A stretch of DNA of 64,000 bases from assembly GCA_040757595.1 (NCBI GenBank), contig JBFLWP010000013.1, forward strand, positions 55,989-119,988, read 5' to 3'. The stretch comes from Nitrospirota bacterium (GTDB lineage Bacteria; Nitrospirota; Nitrospiria; Nitrospirales; Nitrospiraceae). Position 1 is the stretch's first letter, and each line of letters opens with the position of its first letter. The position numbers and the translations under genes are program-made. Of this stretch, positions 52,219 through 61,117 are shown one piece after another. The notes beneath the pieces are model-generated. The model saw only the letters and a program-made list of their open reading frames with translations. It ran no database searches and was not told the DNA's origin.

Positions 52219-53580
52219 ATGGCCAAGCGCCCGACAAAGAAGCCGCCACGCGGCTCCCTTCCCCTGATCCGGACGGTGCCGCCCGGCCCCAAGGCCCGGG
52301 CCTGGGTCCGGCGCGACGAGCAGACCGTGTCACCCTCGGTCACGCGCATCTACCCGCTGGTCGTCGAGCGGGCCCGCGGGGCGATGGTCGAGGACGTTGA
52401 CGGCAACCGCTACCTGGACTTCACGGCCGGCATCGCGGTCGTGGCGACGGGCCATTCCCATCCCAGGGTCGTCGAAGCCATCCAGACCCAGGCCGCGCGC
52501 TTCATCCACATGTCCGGGACGGACTTCTACTACCCGGCCCAGGTGAAGCTCGCGGAAGCCCTGGCCCGCATCACGCCGGGGAGGGGACCCAAGCGCACCT
52601 TCTTCAGCAACTCCGGCACCGAGGCGGTCGAGGCGGCCTTCAAGCTGGCCCGCTACCGGACCAGACGTCCGCTGACGATCGCCTTCCAGGGAGCCTTCCA
52701 CGGCCGCACGATGGGAGCGCTCTCGCTGACCGGCAGCAAGGCGGTCCAACGCCGGCATTTCTCGCCGTTGGTTCCCGGCGTCACCCACGTCCCGTACGGC
52801 TACTGCTACCGCTGTCCCTACGGGTTGACCTATCCGTCCTGCGAGCTGCACTGCGTGAACGTGATTCGGGACGTGTACTTCAAGAGCCTCGTGCCGCCGG
52901 AGGACGTGGCGGCCATCGTCGTCGAGCCGATCCAGGGCGAGGGAGGCATCGTGGTTCCGCCTCCGGAGTTCCACCCGATGCTCGCGAAGCTGGCACGGGA
53001 GTTCGGCATCCTGTTCATCGTGGACGAGGTGCAGTCCGGCATGGGCCGGACCGGGAAGCTGTTCGCGATCGAGCATTGGGGCGTGGAGCCGGACATCCTG
53101 GCGACCGGCAAAGGCATCGCGTCGGGGCTGCCCATGGGGGCGACCGTCGCCTCGGCTGACCTGATGACCTGGCAGGCCGGCGCCCACGCCAACACGTTCG
53201 GCGGGAATCCGATCGCCTGCGAGGCGGCGCTGGCGACGATCGACCTGCTGGAGAAGAAGCTGGTGGCCAACGCGGCGGCGGTGGGCGAGTATCTGTTGCA
53301 CGGGTTGCGGCAGTTGATGGGACGGCATTGGCTCATCGGCGACGTGCGCGGGAAGGGGCTGATGATCGGCGTCGAGTGCGTACGCGACCGGGAGAGCAAG
53401 GAGATGGCGGTCCGGGAGCGGAACGAGGTGATCCAACGGTGCTTCCGCAAGGGCCTGCTCCTGCTCGGGGCCGGGCAGAACGTGATCCGGCTGGTGCCCC
53501 CGCTGATGGTGACCAGAGGGGAAGCGGATGCGGCTCTGGAGATTCTGGACGCCGCGTTGGCCGATGTGGAAGGCGGCTGA
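52219..53580 (+). CDS. Class III PLP-dependent aminotransferase with a Cys-rich insert
   Basis: Encodes 453 residues. Fold motifs include DFTAGIAVVATGHSHP, SGTEAVEAAFKLAR, FHGRTMGALSLTGSK, EPIQGEGGIVVPP, IVDEVQSGMGRTGK and the PLP Lys in LATGKGIASGLPMG. An insert with four closely spaced Cys (YCYRCPYGLTYPSCELHC) is typical of the archaeal-type acetylornithine/4-aminobutyrate aminotransferase subgroup and may bind metal. The start with agagg upstream was preferred over the GTG two codons earlier. Candidate substrates are 4-aminobutyrate, ornithine or related omega-amino acids. Confidence 0.87.
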   Translation: MAKRPTKKPPRGSLPLIRTVPPGPKARAWVRRDEQTVSPSVTRIYPLVVERARGAMVEDVDGNRYLDFTAGIAVVATGHSHPRVVEAIQTQAARFIHMSGTDFYYPAQVKLAEALARITPGRGPKRTFFSNSGTEAVEAAFKLARYRTRRPLTIAFQGAFHGRTMGALSLTGSKAVQRRHFSPLVPGVTHVPYGYCYRCPYGLTYPSCELHCVNVIRDVYFKSLVPPEDVAAIVVEPIQGEGGIVVPPPEFHPMLAKLAREFGILFIVDEVQSGMGRTGKLFAIEHWGVEPDILATGKGIASGLPMGATVASADLMTWQAGAHANTFGGNPIACEAALATIDLLEKKLVANAAAVGEYLLHGLRQLMGRHWLIGDVRGKGLMIGVECVRDRESKEMAVRERNEVIQRCFRKGLLLLGAGQNVIRLVPPLMVTRGEADAALEILDAALADVEGG

Positions 53581-53587
53581 TTGGCGC

Positions 53588-54445
53588 ATGAGGGGCGGCG
53601 CGTGGCTCCTGTGGGCGGCCTGCCTCTGGCTGGCGGATGGCGCGGCGGATGGCGCGGACAAAATCGCGGGCCGGCTCTCGGCCCCGGATGCGTTGACCAT
53701 GCCGGGTCGCCAAGTCACGCTGGAGGCCCGCCTGTTGCGCGTCGGGCTCCTGGCCCAGACCGGGCTGGGCGGCGAGCAGGTGGAGTTCCTGGTGAACGGG
53801 AAGCCGGTCGGCACCGCCATGACCGGCGGAGACGGGCGGGCGTTTCTCCGGCACACGCCGCGCATGCGCGGGAACCAGGTCGTGACGGTCAGGTTGGCGT
53901 CCAGCAAGCGGGTGGAGAGTGAGCCGGCGACCGCCACCCTGGCCTGCTGGGAGCGCCGCCGTCCCATCCTGCTCGTCGACCTCGCCGCGCTCGTCGGGGA
54001 ACCGGAGGCACCATCCCTGCCGCTTCCCTCTTTCCCGCGGGCCGTCGGGCCGGCGGATCGGCCAGCCCCCGCCGCCGAGGCGGCGGAGGAATTGAAAAAG
54101 CTCACCGATTATTTTTTCAACGTCATGTACCTGGCCAGGTCCGATCGGCAGGGGGGCCGGGAAGAGTCTCAGGCCTGGCTCAAGCAGCACAAGCTGCCGC
54201 TCGGCTACCTCGTCGCGCTCAAGGGCGGCGAGGACGCCCTGACGGAGCTGATCGACCGGATGAGAGCGGAAGGGTGGGACAATCTCAAGGCCGGGGTCGG
54301 ACGGACTCGCGACTTCGCCGAGGCCCTGGTGAGCCGCCGTCTCGAAGTCGTCATCATGCCCGCGTCCTCCAGGGATGAGGATGTGCCGAAGAAGGCCCGG
54401 GTCGTCAAGGACTGGAAAGAGGTCCGGCGGAAGCTCCAGGACTGA
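53588..54445 (+). CDS. Secreted protein with Ig-like domain and unassigned C-terminal region
   Basis: Encodes 285 residues with a signal peptide (MRGGAWLLWAACLWLADG, cleavage near ADGADG). Residues about 30-120 form an Ig-like beta domain (ALTMPGRQVTLEARLL, GKPVGTAMTGGDGRAFLRH). The C-terminal half has a mixed alpha/beta layout (NVMYLARSDRQ, LPLGYLVALKGG, RTRDFAEALVSRRLEVVIMP). Start chosen at the ATG just after the aminotransferase stop because the signal peptide begins there. Function unknown. Confidence 0.65.
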   Translation: MRGGAWLLWAACLWLADGAADGADKIAGRLSAPDALTMPGRQVTLEARLLRVGLLAQTGLGGEQVEFLVNGKPVGTAMTGGDGRAFLRHTPRMRGNQVVTVRLASSKRVESEPATATLACWERRRPILLVDLAALVGEPEAPSLPLPSFPRAVGPADRPAPAAEAAEELKKLTDYFFNVMYLARSDRQGGREESQAWLKQHKLPLGYLVALKGGEDALTELIDRMRAEGWDNLKAGVGRTRDFAEALVSRRLEVVIMPASSRDEDVPKKARVVKDWKEVRRKLQD

Positions 54446-54501
54446 CGCGCACGGTTCGTGAGGCAAGAGGAATTCCCCCGGCTGTCTCCGCTCCCGAGCC
54501 T

Positions 54502-54530
54502 TTGTAATTCCTCGCCGGTTCCTTTAAGAT
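54502..54530 (+). promoter_or_regulatory. Sigma-70 promoter of radA
   Basis: TTGTAA (54502-54507), 17-bp spacer, TAAGAT (54525-54530), about 43 bp before the GTG start of radA. Confidence 0.5.
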
Positions 54531-54572
54531 GCAGGCGAAACTCCTGCCCGATTCGTTGGACGAGAGGCGCCG

Positions 54573-55937
54573 GTGGGGCGGCCCAAGACCACATTCCTGT
54601 GCCAAACCTGCGGATATCAATCACCTCGATGGCTGGGGCGATGTCCGGACTGCGGCCGGTGGAACAGCATCAAGGAAGAACCGGTAGTGGCGCCGGGGAA
54701 GGGGCGGCCGGCGATTCAGGGCTTTGGGGCATCCCGGGCGGTGCAGATCGACGCAATCCAGGAAGTCGGGGAAAGCCGGCTCAAGACCGGAATCGGAGAG
54801 TTCGACCGGGTGCTGGGCGGCGGAGTCGTGCCCGGCTCGGTGACCCTGATCGGCGGGGATCCGGGGATCGGGAAGACCACGTTGTTGCTTCAGGTTCTCC
54901 CGCGGCTGGTCTGGGAAGCTCAGAAGGTTCTGTACGTCTCCGGGGAGGAATCCCCCGGCCAGATCAAGATGCGGGCCCAACGCCTGGACGTCCACGGCCC
55001 GAGCCTCTACATCCTGGCCGAAACCTCGCTCGAGGCGATTCTCAAAACGGTTCAGGATCTTGAGCCGACCGCCCTCGTGGTGGACTCGATTCAGACCGTT
55101 TCCACCGATCAGATCAGTTCGGCGCCCGGCAGCATCAGTCAGGTCCAGGAGGTGGCCGGCCAACTGATGTGGTTCGCCAAGCGGAGCGGCGTCCCGGTTT
55201 TCATCATCGGGCACGTGACGAAGGAGGGAGCGATCGCCGGGCCCCGGCTCCTCGAGCACATCGTGGACACGGTGCTCTACTTCGAGGGGGACAAGGGGCA
55301 CGCCTACCGGATCCTGCGGGCGGTCAAAAACCGGTTCGGCTCGACCAACGAGATCGGGGTCTTTGAGATGAGGGACAGCGGGCTGGAAGAGGTCGGGAAT
55401 CCCTCGGCGCTCTTTCTGGCGGAACGGCCGGAAAAGAGCACCGGCTCGGTGGTCGTCGCCAGCGTGGAGGGATCGCGCCCGATTCTCGTCGAGCTGCAGG
55501 CCCTGGTGTCCCAGACCGGCTATGCCATGCCGAAGCGGATGGCGAACGGGGTGGAGATCAACCGGGTCGCGCTCCTCTTGGCGGTGATGGAGAAGCGTCT
55601 GGGGCTCCACCTGTCCGGGCAGGATGTGTACGTGAACGTGGTCGGGGGCATGCGGGTCGAGGAGCCGGCCATTGACCTGGGCATCGTCATCGCCGTGACG
55701 TCCAGCCTGAGGGAGCGGCCGGTTGATCCGAGGACGGTCGTGCTGGGGGAGATCGGGCTTGGAGGAGAGGTGCGGGCGATCAGCCAGGCGGACTTGCGGG
55801 TACGGGAAGCGGCCAAGATGGGATTCCGACGGTGCCTGCTGCCCGAGCGAAACCTCGCCAAGCTGGACCAGGTGGAAGGGGTGGAGCTCGTGGGGGTCCA
55901 CGAGGTGGGGGAGGCGTTGGATGCGGTCTTTGTTTAG
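54573..55937 (+). CDS. radA: DNA repair protein RadA (Sms)
   Basis: Encodes 454 residues: N-terminal zinc ribbon (FLCQTCGYQSPRWLGRCPDC), RecA-like ATPase with Walker A GGDPGIGKTTLLLQ, the KNRFG motif (RAVKNRFGSTNEIGVFEM) and a C-terminal Lon-protease-like domain (VYVNVVGGMRVEEPAIDL, VVLGEIGLGGEVRAI). It drives branch migration in recombination. GTG start with gagagg upstream. It overlaps the next gene by 17 bp. Confidence 0.95.
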   Translation: MGRPKTTFLCQTCGYQSPRWLGRCPDCGRWNSIKEEPVVAPGKGRPAIQGFGASRAVQIDAIQEVGESRLKTGIGEFDRVLGGGVVPGSVTLIGGDPGIGKTTLLLQVLPRLVWEAQKVLYVSGEESPGQIKMRAQRLDVHGPSLYILAETSLEAILKTVQDLEPTALVVDSIQTVSTDQISSAPGSISQVQEVAGQLMWFAKRSGVPVFIIGHVTKEGAIAGPRLLEHIVDTVLYFEGDKGHAYRILRAVKNRFGSTNEIGVFEMRDSGLEEVGNPSALFLAERPEKSTGSVVVASVEGSRPILVELQALVSQTGYAMPKRMANGVEINRVALLLAVMEKRLGLHLSGQDVYVNVVGGMRVEEPAIDLGIVIAVTSSLRERPVDPRTVVLGEIGLGGEVRAISQADLRVREAAKMGFRRCLLPERNLAKLDQVEGVELVGVHEVGEALDAVFV

Positions 55938-56886
55938 AAAAGGTCGGCGGAGGGCAGCCGGCAGTCGGCCGCACTCCCCAGCCTCCTGCCTTCTGCTCGC
56001 GGCCTTCGGGTGCCTCTTGGTCGTACAGACTGGCTGTGCGGGCTGGCCCTGGCTGGGCGAGCGGGAGCTGCGCGAAGCGACCGCCGGTCAGTTGACGCAA
56101 TTGCTCAAGGAGCGGGAGACGGCCGTCCAGACGATGAAGGGGCTGTTCCGGGCGCAGATCAAGGGACCGGGCATACCCTTCTCCCAGCGGGTGGAAGGAG
56201 CCATGTTCTACCGTCGGCCGGACCTGCTCCGCCTGCAGGGGTTCAACCAGGTCGGCGGAGCCCTGTTCGATTTCGTCCTGACCGAGGACCGGTATCTGCT
56301 CAAGGTTCCGGCGCTCGGGCAGGTCTTGAGCGGACGGCGGAACGACTTGGGCCGTCTGGGGAAGCTGGGCCAGCCCTTCCGGCTCACCCTGCTGGCCGTG
56401 AGCGGCGTGGTGGGAACCGCCTCCGTCGAAGAGGGGCAGACCGTGTCGCTTGCGGAAGACGAGGATCGCTATCGGCTTGACGTCCTGTCGGCCGGGTCGG
56501 GAACGCCGTTCCGCCGTCTCTGGTTCGATCGCCGGACGCTGCAAGTGGTGCAGGAGGACTGGTTGAAATCCGACGGGACCGTGAAAGCGACCGTGCGGTT
56601 CGAGGATTTCCGGCAGATCGAGGGGCCGGCGAAGGCCGTGTCGGCATCGGAGCCGGCCACGGCGGCCGTCGGACCCCTGCTGAAGCCGTTCAAGGTCGTG
56701 ACCGAGGATGGCCAGAGCGGAGGGAGCCTGAAGCTGACGTTCCACGAGATCGTGCCCAATCCGGACCTCACGCCGGAGGAATTGGGGGTGGGGGTGGCAC
56801 TGGGCTGGGAGGAACCGGAAACGGGGAGCCTGGCTCCGATGGTGCGAGGCGAGCCGCTGGCGGAAAGGGGCCGGGTCGGGCCGTGA
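55921..56886 (+). CDS. Outer-membrane-type lipoprotein, LolA/LolB-like (DUF4292-type)
   Basis: Encodes 321 residues. The N-terminus is basic, then a hydrophobic stretch to the lipobox VVQTGC (Cys about 39). The rest is beta-rich with LRRPDLLRLQGF-like segments (FYRRPDLLRLQGFNQVGG, LVQEDWLKSDGTVKATVRFEDF), typical of the LolA/LolB-like lipoprotein fold. Function probably in lipid or lipoprotein handling. Its start lies inside radA with gggaggc upstream; it overlaps tsaB by 4 bp. Confidence 0.77.
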   Translation: MRSLFRKGRRRAAGSRPHSPASCLLLAAFGCLLVVQTGCAGWPWLGERELREATAGQLTQLLKERETAVQTMKGLFRAQIKGPGIPFSQRVEGAMFYRRPDLLRLQGFNQVGGALFDFVLTEDRYLLKVPALGQVLSGRRNDLGRLGKLGQPFRLTLLAVSGVVGTASVEEGQTVSLAEDEDRYRLDVLSAGSGTPFRRLWFDRRTLQVVQEDWLKSDGTVKATVRFEDFRQIEGPAKAVSASEPATAAVGPLLKPFKVVTEDGQSGGSLKLTFHEIVPNPDLTPEELGVGVALGWEEPETGSLAPMVRGEPLAERGRVGP

Positions 56887-57590
56887 AGCTGTTGGCGGTG
56901 GAAACGGCGACCTCGCGGCAGAGCGTCGCATTGCTGGACGGACAGCTCGTGATGGACCGGTTGGACCGGGACTCTCGCGGGAGTCATGCCAAGTGGCTGG
57001 TCCCCACCATCGACGGGCTGCTCCAGGCGAACGGCCTGACCCTTTCTGACCTGGAAGGATTGGCGATCTCGATCGGTCCCGGGTCCTTTACCGGTTTGCG
57101 CGTCGGTCTGGCGACCATGATGGGGTTCAGGGCGGTGACCGGGCGCCCTCTCGTAGCCGTTCCCACCCTCGAAGCATTGGCCTGGAATCTGCGCGGAGCC
57201 GCCGGTTCCGTCTGCCCGATCCTCAGGGCTCGCGCCGGGGAGGTCTATTGGGCCGTCTATTGCTGGAATCGGGATGGAGGGCTTCGGCAGACGGTGCCGG
57301 AGCAGGTCGCCCCGGTCGAGAGGGTCGCACGGTCCCTGCGGGGGCCGATGATCGTGTTGGGGGAGGGATGGATGGAGTACCGGGACGAATGGCGTCGGCT
57401 GCTCGGAGACCGGAGCGACGCCGTCCGTGAGGCGCCCGGGGACGCGATGGCGGCCTCGGCCGTCAGTGTGGGCTTGGCGGCGCTGGATCGCCTGGGGCGG
57501 GGGGAGGTGGCCGGGCTCGGCCTCGCTCCCCGGTACGTCCAGCGGACGGAGGCGGAGCTTGCCTGGGCGGCGAGGCACGCGGAACGATGA
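56883..57590 (+). CDS. tsaB: tRNA t6A37 threonylcarbamoyladenosine modification protein TsaB
   Basis: Encodes 235 residues with a GTG start coupled to the previous stop. The ASKHA-type signature VKLLAVETATSRQSVALL and LEGLAISIGPGSFTGLRVGLA are diagnostic. With TsaD and TsaE it builds the threonylcarbamoyl group on ANN-decoding tRNAs. It overlaps rimI by 4 bp, the usual tsaB-rimI order. Confidence 0.93.
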   Translation: MKLLAVETATSRQSVALLDGQLVMDRLDRDSRGSHAKWLVPTIDGLLQANGLTLSDLEGLAISIGPGSFTGLRVGLATMMGFRAVTGRPLVAVPTLEALAWNLRGAAGSVCPILRARAGEVYWAVYCWNRDGGLRQTVPEQVAPVERVARSLRGPMIVLGEGWMEYRDEWRRLLGDRSDAVREAPGDAMAASAVSVGLAALDRLGRGEVAGLGLAPRYVQRTEAELAWAARHAER

Positions 57591-58150
57591 GCCTGCGTGA
57601 TGGCCATGGCGACACGGTGAAGGGGAGACGGGGTGATTTCCCCGCGCTTCCGCGTCCCCGTGACTCCCCGTCGTCGGCCGCGCGTCTGCCGTGGCTCATC
57701 GAGGCTGCGACCGTACGGGACCTTGACCAGATCGTCCGCGTTGAGCGAGACTCCTTTTCCGCCCCGTGGACGCGCAGCATGTTCGAGGCCGAACTGGGCG
57801 GAAATCCGTTCGCGCGCTTCGCCGTGGCGCGTCTGCCCGAGGCTGGCGGCGGGAGCGGGATCGTCGCGTACGTTTGCTTCTGGATCGTCTTCGAAGAGCT
57901 GAGGCTGATGAACCTGGCAGTCGATCCCGCTTGGCGCAGACGGGGGCTGGCGACGGCGTTGGTGCGGCATGCGTTGCGGGAAGGGGCGAAGCAGGGGACC
58001 GTGCGGGCGACCTTGGAAGTCAGAGCCTCCAATGCGGCGGCCCGCAGCCTGTATGAAAAGCTGGGCTTCCGGGAAACGGCCAGGCGGGCGAGCTACTATA
58101 CGAATCCGGTCGAGGACGCGGTGCTCATGGAAACGCCCGTCGGCGGGTGA
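57587..58150 (+). CDS. rimI: Ribosomal-protein-alanine N-acetyltransferase RimI-like
   Basis: Encodes 187 residues. Residues about 38-185 are a GNAT acetyltransferase: LIEAATVRDLDQIVRVE, SAPWTRSMFEAELGG, LMNLAVDPAWRRRGLATALV (acetyl-CoA site) and EVRASNAAARSLYEKLGF. The first 37 residues are Arg/Pro/Gly-rich and are encoded by a hairpin-type repeat element, so they are probably not part of the ancestral protein. If the tsaB-coupled ATG is used, the extension is translated in frame; an internal start is the alternative. Confidence 0.88.
   Translation: MSLRDGHGDTVKGRRGDFPALPRPRDSPSSAARLPWLIEAATVRDLDQIVRVERDSFSAPWTRSMFEAELGGNPFARFAVARLPEAGGGSGIVAYVCFWIVFEELRLMNLAVDPAWRRRGLATALVRHALREGAKQGTVRATLEVRASNAAARSLYEKLGFRETARRASYYTNPVEDAVLMETPVGG
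57606..57672. repeat. Hairpin-type repeat element inside the rimI 5' coding region
   Basis: The left arm includes atggcgacacggtgaagg (57606-57623) and gagacggggtgat; the right arm (ccccgtgactccccgtc, to 57672) is its imperfect reverse complement. It shares 16 of 18 central bases with the element at 51872. It is in frame with rimI. Confidence 0.75.
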
Positions 58151-58282
58151 GCCACGAGCCGTTCGCTCACGCGGGATGGAGGAAGAATCTCCGGAAGGTT
58201 TGATCCGGCCGCCAGGAACCATCGCATGGACGACCGGCGCGCACGAAAGAGGTTGATAGCTCATTGGAGGCAAGGTCACTAT

Positions 58283-58309
58283 CCGCCGCGAGTTGATTGA
58301 ACGCGGCGG
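58283..58309. promoter_or_regulatory. Perfect 8-bp-stem hairpin in the leader of the YdcH-like gene
   Basis: CCGCCGCG (58283-58290) and CGCGGCGG (58302-58309) are perfect reverse complements with an 11-base AT-rich loop. No T-run follows, so it is not a standard terminator; a stability or regulatory structure about 30 bp before the start is likely. The rest of the 188-bp gap (58151-58338) has no recognisable gene. Confidence 0.6.
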
Positions 58310-58338
58310 TTCAAGCGAGCTTAGCATGGAGGTGCAGG

Positions 58339-58581
58339 ATGCTCACGGACGAACGGATCGCACAGCGCTTGCGTGAGTCCAGCGTCGAATTTCGAGAGCT
58401 GGAGGAGTCACACCACCGACTCGACGTGGAACTGGCGGAACTCCAGCGGCGTCACGTTCTGACTCCGCAGGAGGAGCTCGTCAAGAAGCAGATTCAGAAG
58501 GAAAAGCTCGCGAAGAAGGACAAGATGGCGGAGCTGATCCGCCAATTCCGGGAAAGCGGGCAACGTTCCGCCGCCCGTTGA
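58339..58581 (+). CDS. DUF465/YdcH-like small coiled-coil protein
   Basis: Encodes 80 residues of continuous charged helix: ERIAQRLRESSVEFRELEESHHRLDVELAEL, then VKKQIQKEKLAKKDKMAELIRQF. The layout and HHRLD core are those of DUF465 (YdcH-like) proteins. A strong ggaggtg ribosome-binding site precedes the ATG. Function unknown; the family is small and cytoplasmic. Followed by tatC. Confidence 0.77.
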   Translation: MLTDERIAQRLRESSVEFRELEESHHRLDVELAELQRRHVLTPQEELVKKQIQKEKLAKKDKMAELIRQFRESGQRSAAR

Positions 58582-58626
58582 ATCCAGGGGACGAGACGCG
58601 TCACGGACACACCGGGGTCTGCAAGC

Positions 58627-59412
58627 ATGTCAACCGTTCTTCCCCCGCTGGCGAGCCACCTGGCTTCGATCAAGCGGCGCCTCCTGATCGTCGCCGGCAC
58701 GGTTTCGGCTTCTTTCGTCCTCACCTTCGCCTACGCGGCGGAGCTGATCGACTGGTTCAAGCGCCCCTTCACCGACGATCTGATCTTCTACGGGCCCACC
58801 GAGGCCCTCTTCGCCTCGATCAAGATCTCTTTCCTGGCCGGGATCGTGATCAGCCTGCCCATGATCCTCTACCAGAGCTGGAAATTCATCGAGCCCGCGC
58901 TCCTGCCGCGCGAGCAACGGTGGGCGATTCCGCTCTTCTGTCTGGGAGCGGGATTTTTCGCGCTCGGACTGGCCTTCTGCAACTTCGTCATCCTGCCCCT
59001 GGTCATCCAGTTTTTCATCAGCTTCGGCATGGACCGGGAGCTGACCCCCCAACTGGCCGTGGGCACCTACGTGGATTTCAACGTCAAGTTTCTGCTCATT
59101 TTCGGGTTTGCCTTTGAGCTGCCGCTCGCGCTCACGTTGCTCTCGCGGATCGGCGTGATTGCGCCGGAGCAGCTCGTGCACTACCGCCGACACGCGATCA
59201 TGATCGCGCTGATCCTCTCGGCGGTCGTGACGCCGGACGCGACGTTGTTTACCATGCTGCTGATGGCGGTCCCCCTGATGGTCCTCTACGAGATCGGGAT
59301 TCTGGGGGCGAGGCTGTTCGGACGACGGGCGCCGACCAGGGCGTCGAACGTGCCGGAAGGCCCGGATGCGCCGGTTATCCCGACCGGAACGGCCGGCCAT
59401 CGAGTGAGGTGA
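58627..59412 (+). CDS. tatC: Twin-arginine translocase subunit TatC
   Basis: Encodes 261 residues with six transmembrane helices. The N-terminal cytoplasmic part (MSTVLPPLASHLASIKRRLL) and the segment EALFASIKISFLAGIVISLPMIL match TatC; an acidic Glu follows the second helix region (FIEPALLPREQRW). TatA/TatB genes are not in the window. TatC exports folded cofactor-containing proteins with a twin-arginine signal, such as the NxrA precursor encoded 4 kb downstream. Confidence 0.94.
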   Translation: MSTVLPPLASHLASIKRRLLIVAGTVSASFVLTFAYAAELIDWFKRPFTDDLIFYGPTEALFASIKISFLAGIVISLPMILYQSWKFIEPALLPREQRWAIPLFCLGAGFFALGLAFCNFVILPLVIQFFISFGMDRELTPQLAVGTYVDFNVKFLLIFGFAFELPLALTLLSRIGVIAPEQLVHYRRHAIMIALILSAVVTPDATLFTMLLMAVPLMVLYEIGILGARLFGRRAPTRASNVPEGPDAPVIPTGTAGHRVR

Positions 59413-59416
59413 CCCG

Positions 59417-60547
59417 GTGCGGAATGACCGGAAACGATCCCCGGCTGGTCTCGTCACGGTCCGGTCGCTGGTGGCCGCTGCGGCGCTCGGGGTGGGACCG
59501 GCCGCCTGCTGGGGCTCCATTGCGGCGGGCGGAGACGCGGATGGGGAGGCGCGACTGGCTCCGGCCACGGCCGAGCTCGTTCAGCAGGAGCCGGTCCGCC
59601 GGTCCGGCGAAGCGCCGGCCATGCGGGCTCCGAGCATTCAGGCCTTGGCCGTCACGAGCGCTCAGGCCGTGTATGCCGGCTCGTTCGGCCTGGGCGTCTT
59701 TCGGAGCAACGACCGCGGCGGATCCTGGGTCGCAGTCAATGACGGGCTCACGGATCCGTTCGTGCTCGCTCTGGCTGCGGCTTCGGACGGGACGGTCTAT
59801 GCCGGGACGTTCAGGGGCGGCGTGTTCCGCAGCTCGGACGGCGGGAAGAGTTGGCAGGCGGTGAACGCCGGGCTCAAGAGGCTGGAAGTCAAGGCGCTGC
59901 TGATCGAGGGCGGCACGGTCTACGCTGGCACGGGGGACGGGGTCTATCAGCTCGGGAAGGGAGAGGAGCGGTGGACGTCGGTCACCAAGGGGCTCGACGA
60001 CACCCTCGTCCACTCACTGGCGATCGCCGGCGACCAGACGCTGTTTGCCGGCACTTCCGGCAAGGGGCTGTACCGACACAAGGCCGGAGGGTCGGGCTGG
60101 ACCAGGATGTCCCACGGACTCGTGGACCATGAAGGGCTGATCGAAAACTTCATCAGGGTCATCGCGGTCGACAAGGACCAGGGGCTGTATGCGGGAACGT
60201 TCGACGGAGGGGTCTTCCGCAGCGGGGACGGCGGGCTGACCTGGCGCCCGATCAGCCGCGCGCTGCCGAATGACTCGATCCGGGGCATCGTTCCGAGCCT
60301 GAAGGGGCTGTTCGTGGCGACCGGCCGGGGGGTGTTCAAGACGATGGACCAGGGGCGCCGGTGGTCGCCGGCGAACCGGGGGCTGACCGAGCTGTCGGTG
60401 CAGGTGTTGGTCGCCGCTCGCGACGGGGCCCTCTATGCCGGGACCAGTTCCGGGGTCTTCCGGAGCGACAACGACGGGGACAGTTGGGTTGGGGTGAGCG
60501 AGGGACTTGGGGACGCGAGCGCGCCCATGAATCCCTTTGTGCGTTAA
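59417..60547 (+). CDS. Secreted beta-propeller protein with BNR/Asp-box repeats
   Basis: Encodes 376 residues with a signal peptide that may be a lipoprotein type (VGPAAC near residue 31). At least six repeats have the SxDxGxxW form (RSNDRGGSW, RSSDGGKSW, RSGDGGLTW, KTMDQGRRW, RSDNDGDSW) with VYAGT or LYAGT blade motifs, as in sialidase/YCF48-like propellers. Location periplasmic or outer-membrane surface. Ligand unknown. GTG start four bases after the tatC stop. Confidence 0.82.
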   Translation: MRNDRKRSPAGLVTVRSLVAAAALGVGPAACWGSIAAGGDADGEARLAPATAELVQQEPVRRSGEAPAMRAPSIQALAVTSAQAVYAGSFGLGVFRSNDRGGSWVAVNDGLTDPFVLALAAASDGTVYAGTFRGGVFRSSDGGKSWQAVNAGLKRLEVKALLIEGGTVYAGTGDGVYQLGKGEERWTSVTKGLDDTLVHSLAIAGDQTLFAGTSGKGLYRHKAGGSGWTRMSHGLVDHEGLIENFIRVIAVDKDQGLYAGTFDGGVFRSGDGGLTWRPISRALPNDSIRGIVPSLKGLFVATGRGVFKTMDQGRRWSPANRGLTELSVQVLVAARDGALYAGTSSGVFRSDNDGDSWVGVSEGLGDASAPMNPFVR

Positions 60548-60572
60548 ACTAACGGCAACAGAAAGGTCTCAC

Positions 60573-61085
60573 ATGGCCCAGGCGAGCGAGGCGACTCAGG
60601 CGACGATCCGCGTGACGATCAAGGGGGAGCCGATCGGCGAGATCGTGCTGCGATTCTTCCCTGACGTGGCTCCCGGCCACGTGGACAATTTCATCAAGCT
60701 GGCCAGGGAAAAATTTTACGACGGGACGACCTTCCACCGGGTCATCCCCGGGTTCATGATCCAGGGGGGCGATCCCAACAGCAAGAGCCAGGACCGGTCC
60801 ACCCACGGGATGGGAGGGCCTGGCTACCGGGTCAAAGCGGAATTCAACAGCCGCCCCCACAAGCGAGGAGTCCTGTCCATGGCGCGGGCCAATGATCCCG
60901 ACAGCGCCGGCTCGCAGTTTTTCATCTGTGTGGCGGACTCCAATTTCCTGGACTGGAAGTACACCGTTTTCGGAGAGGTGGTGAGCGGGATGGACGTCGT
61001 GGACAAGGTCGTCGGCGTCAAACGGGACGGCCGGGACAACCCCCTGGAACGAGTGGAAATGACCGTCGCAGTGGCGGGGGGGTGA
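60573..61085 (+). CDS. Cyclophilin-type peptidyl-prolyl isomerase
   Basis: Encodes 170 residues. Cyclophilin core with FHRVIPGFMIQGGDPN, the SMARANDPDSAGSQFFIC motif and DWKYTVFGEVVSGMDVVDKV. Active-site Arg (FHRV) and Phe/Gln residues are present. No signal peptide, so cytoplasmic. Start at the ATG with gaaagg upstream. It precedes the sigma-54 regulator gene by 32 bp, or overlaps it if that gene uses its GTG. Confidence 0.93.
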   Translation: MAQASEATQATIRVTIKGEPIGEIVLRFFPDVAPGHVDNFIKLAREKFYDGTTFHRVIPGFMIQGGDPNSKSQDRSTHGMGGPGYRVKAEFNSRPHKRGVLSMARANDPDSAGSQFFICVADSNFLDWKYTVFGEVVSGMDVVDKVVGVKRDGRDNPLERVEMTVAVAGG

Positions 61086-61117
61086 GAGCCTGCCGTTCCG
61101 GGCGGCGCGGGAACGCG

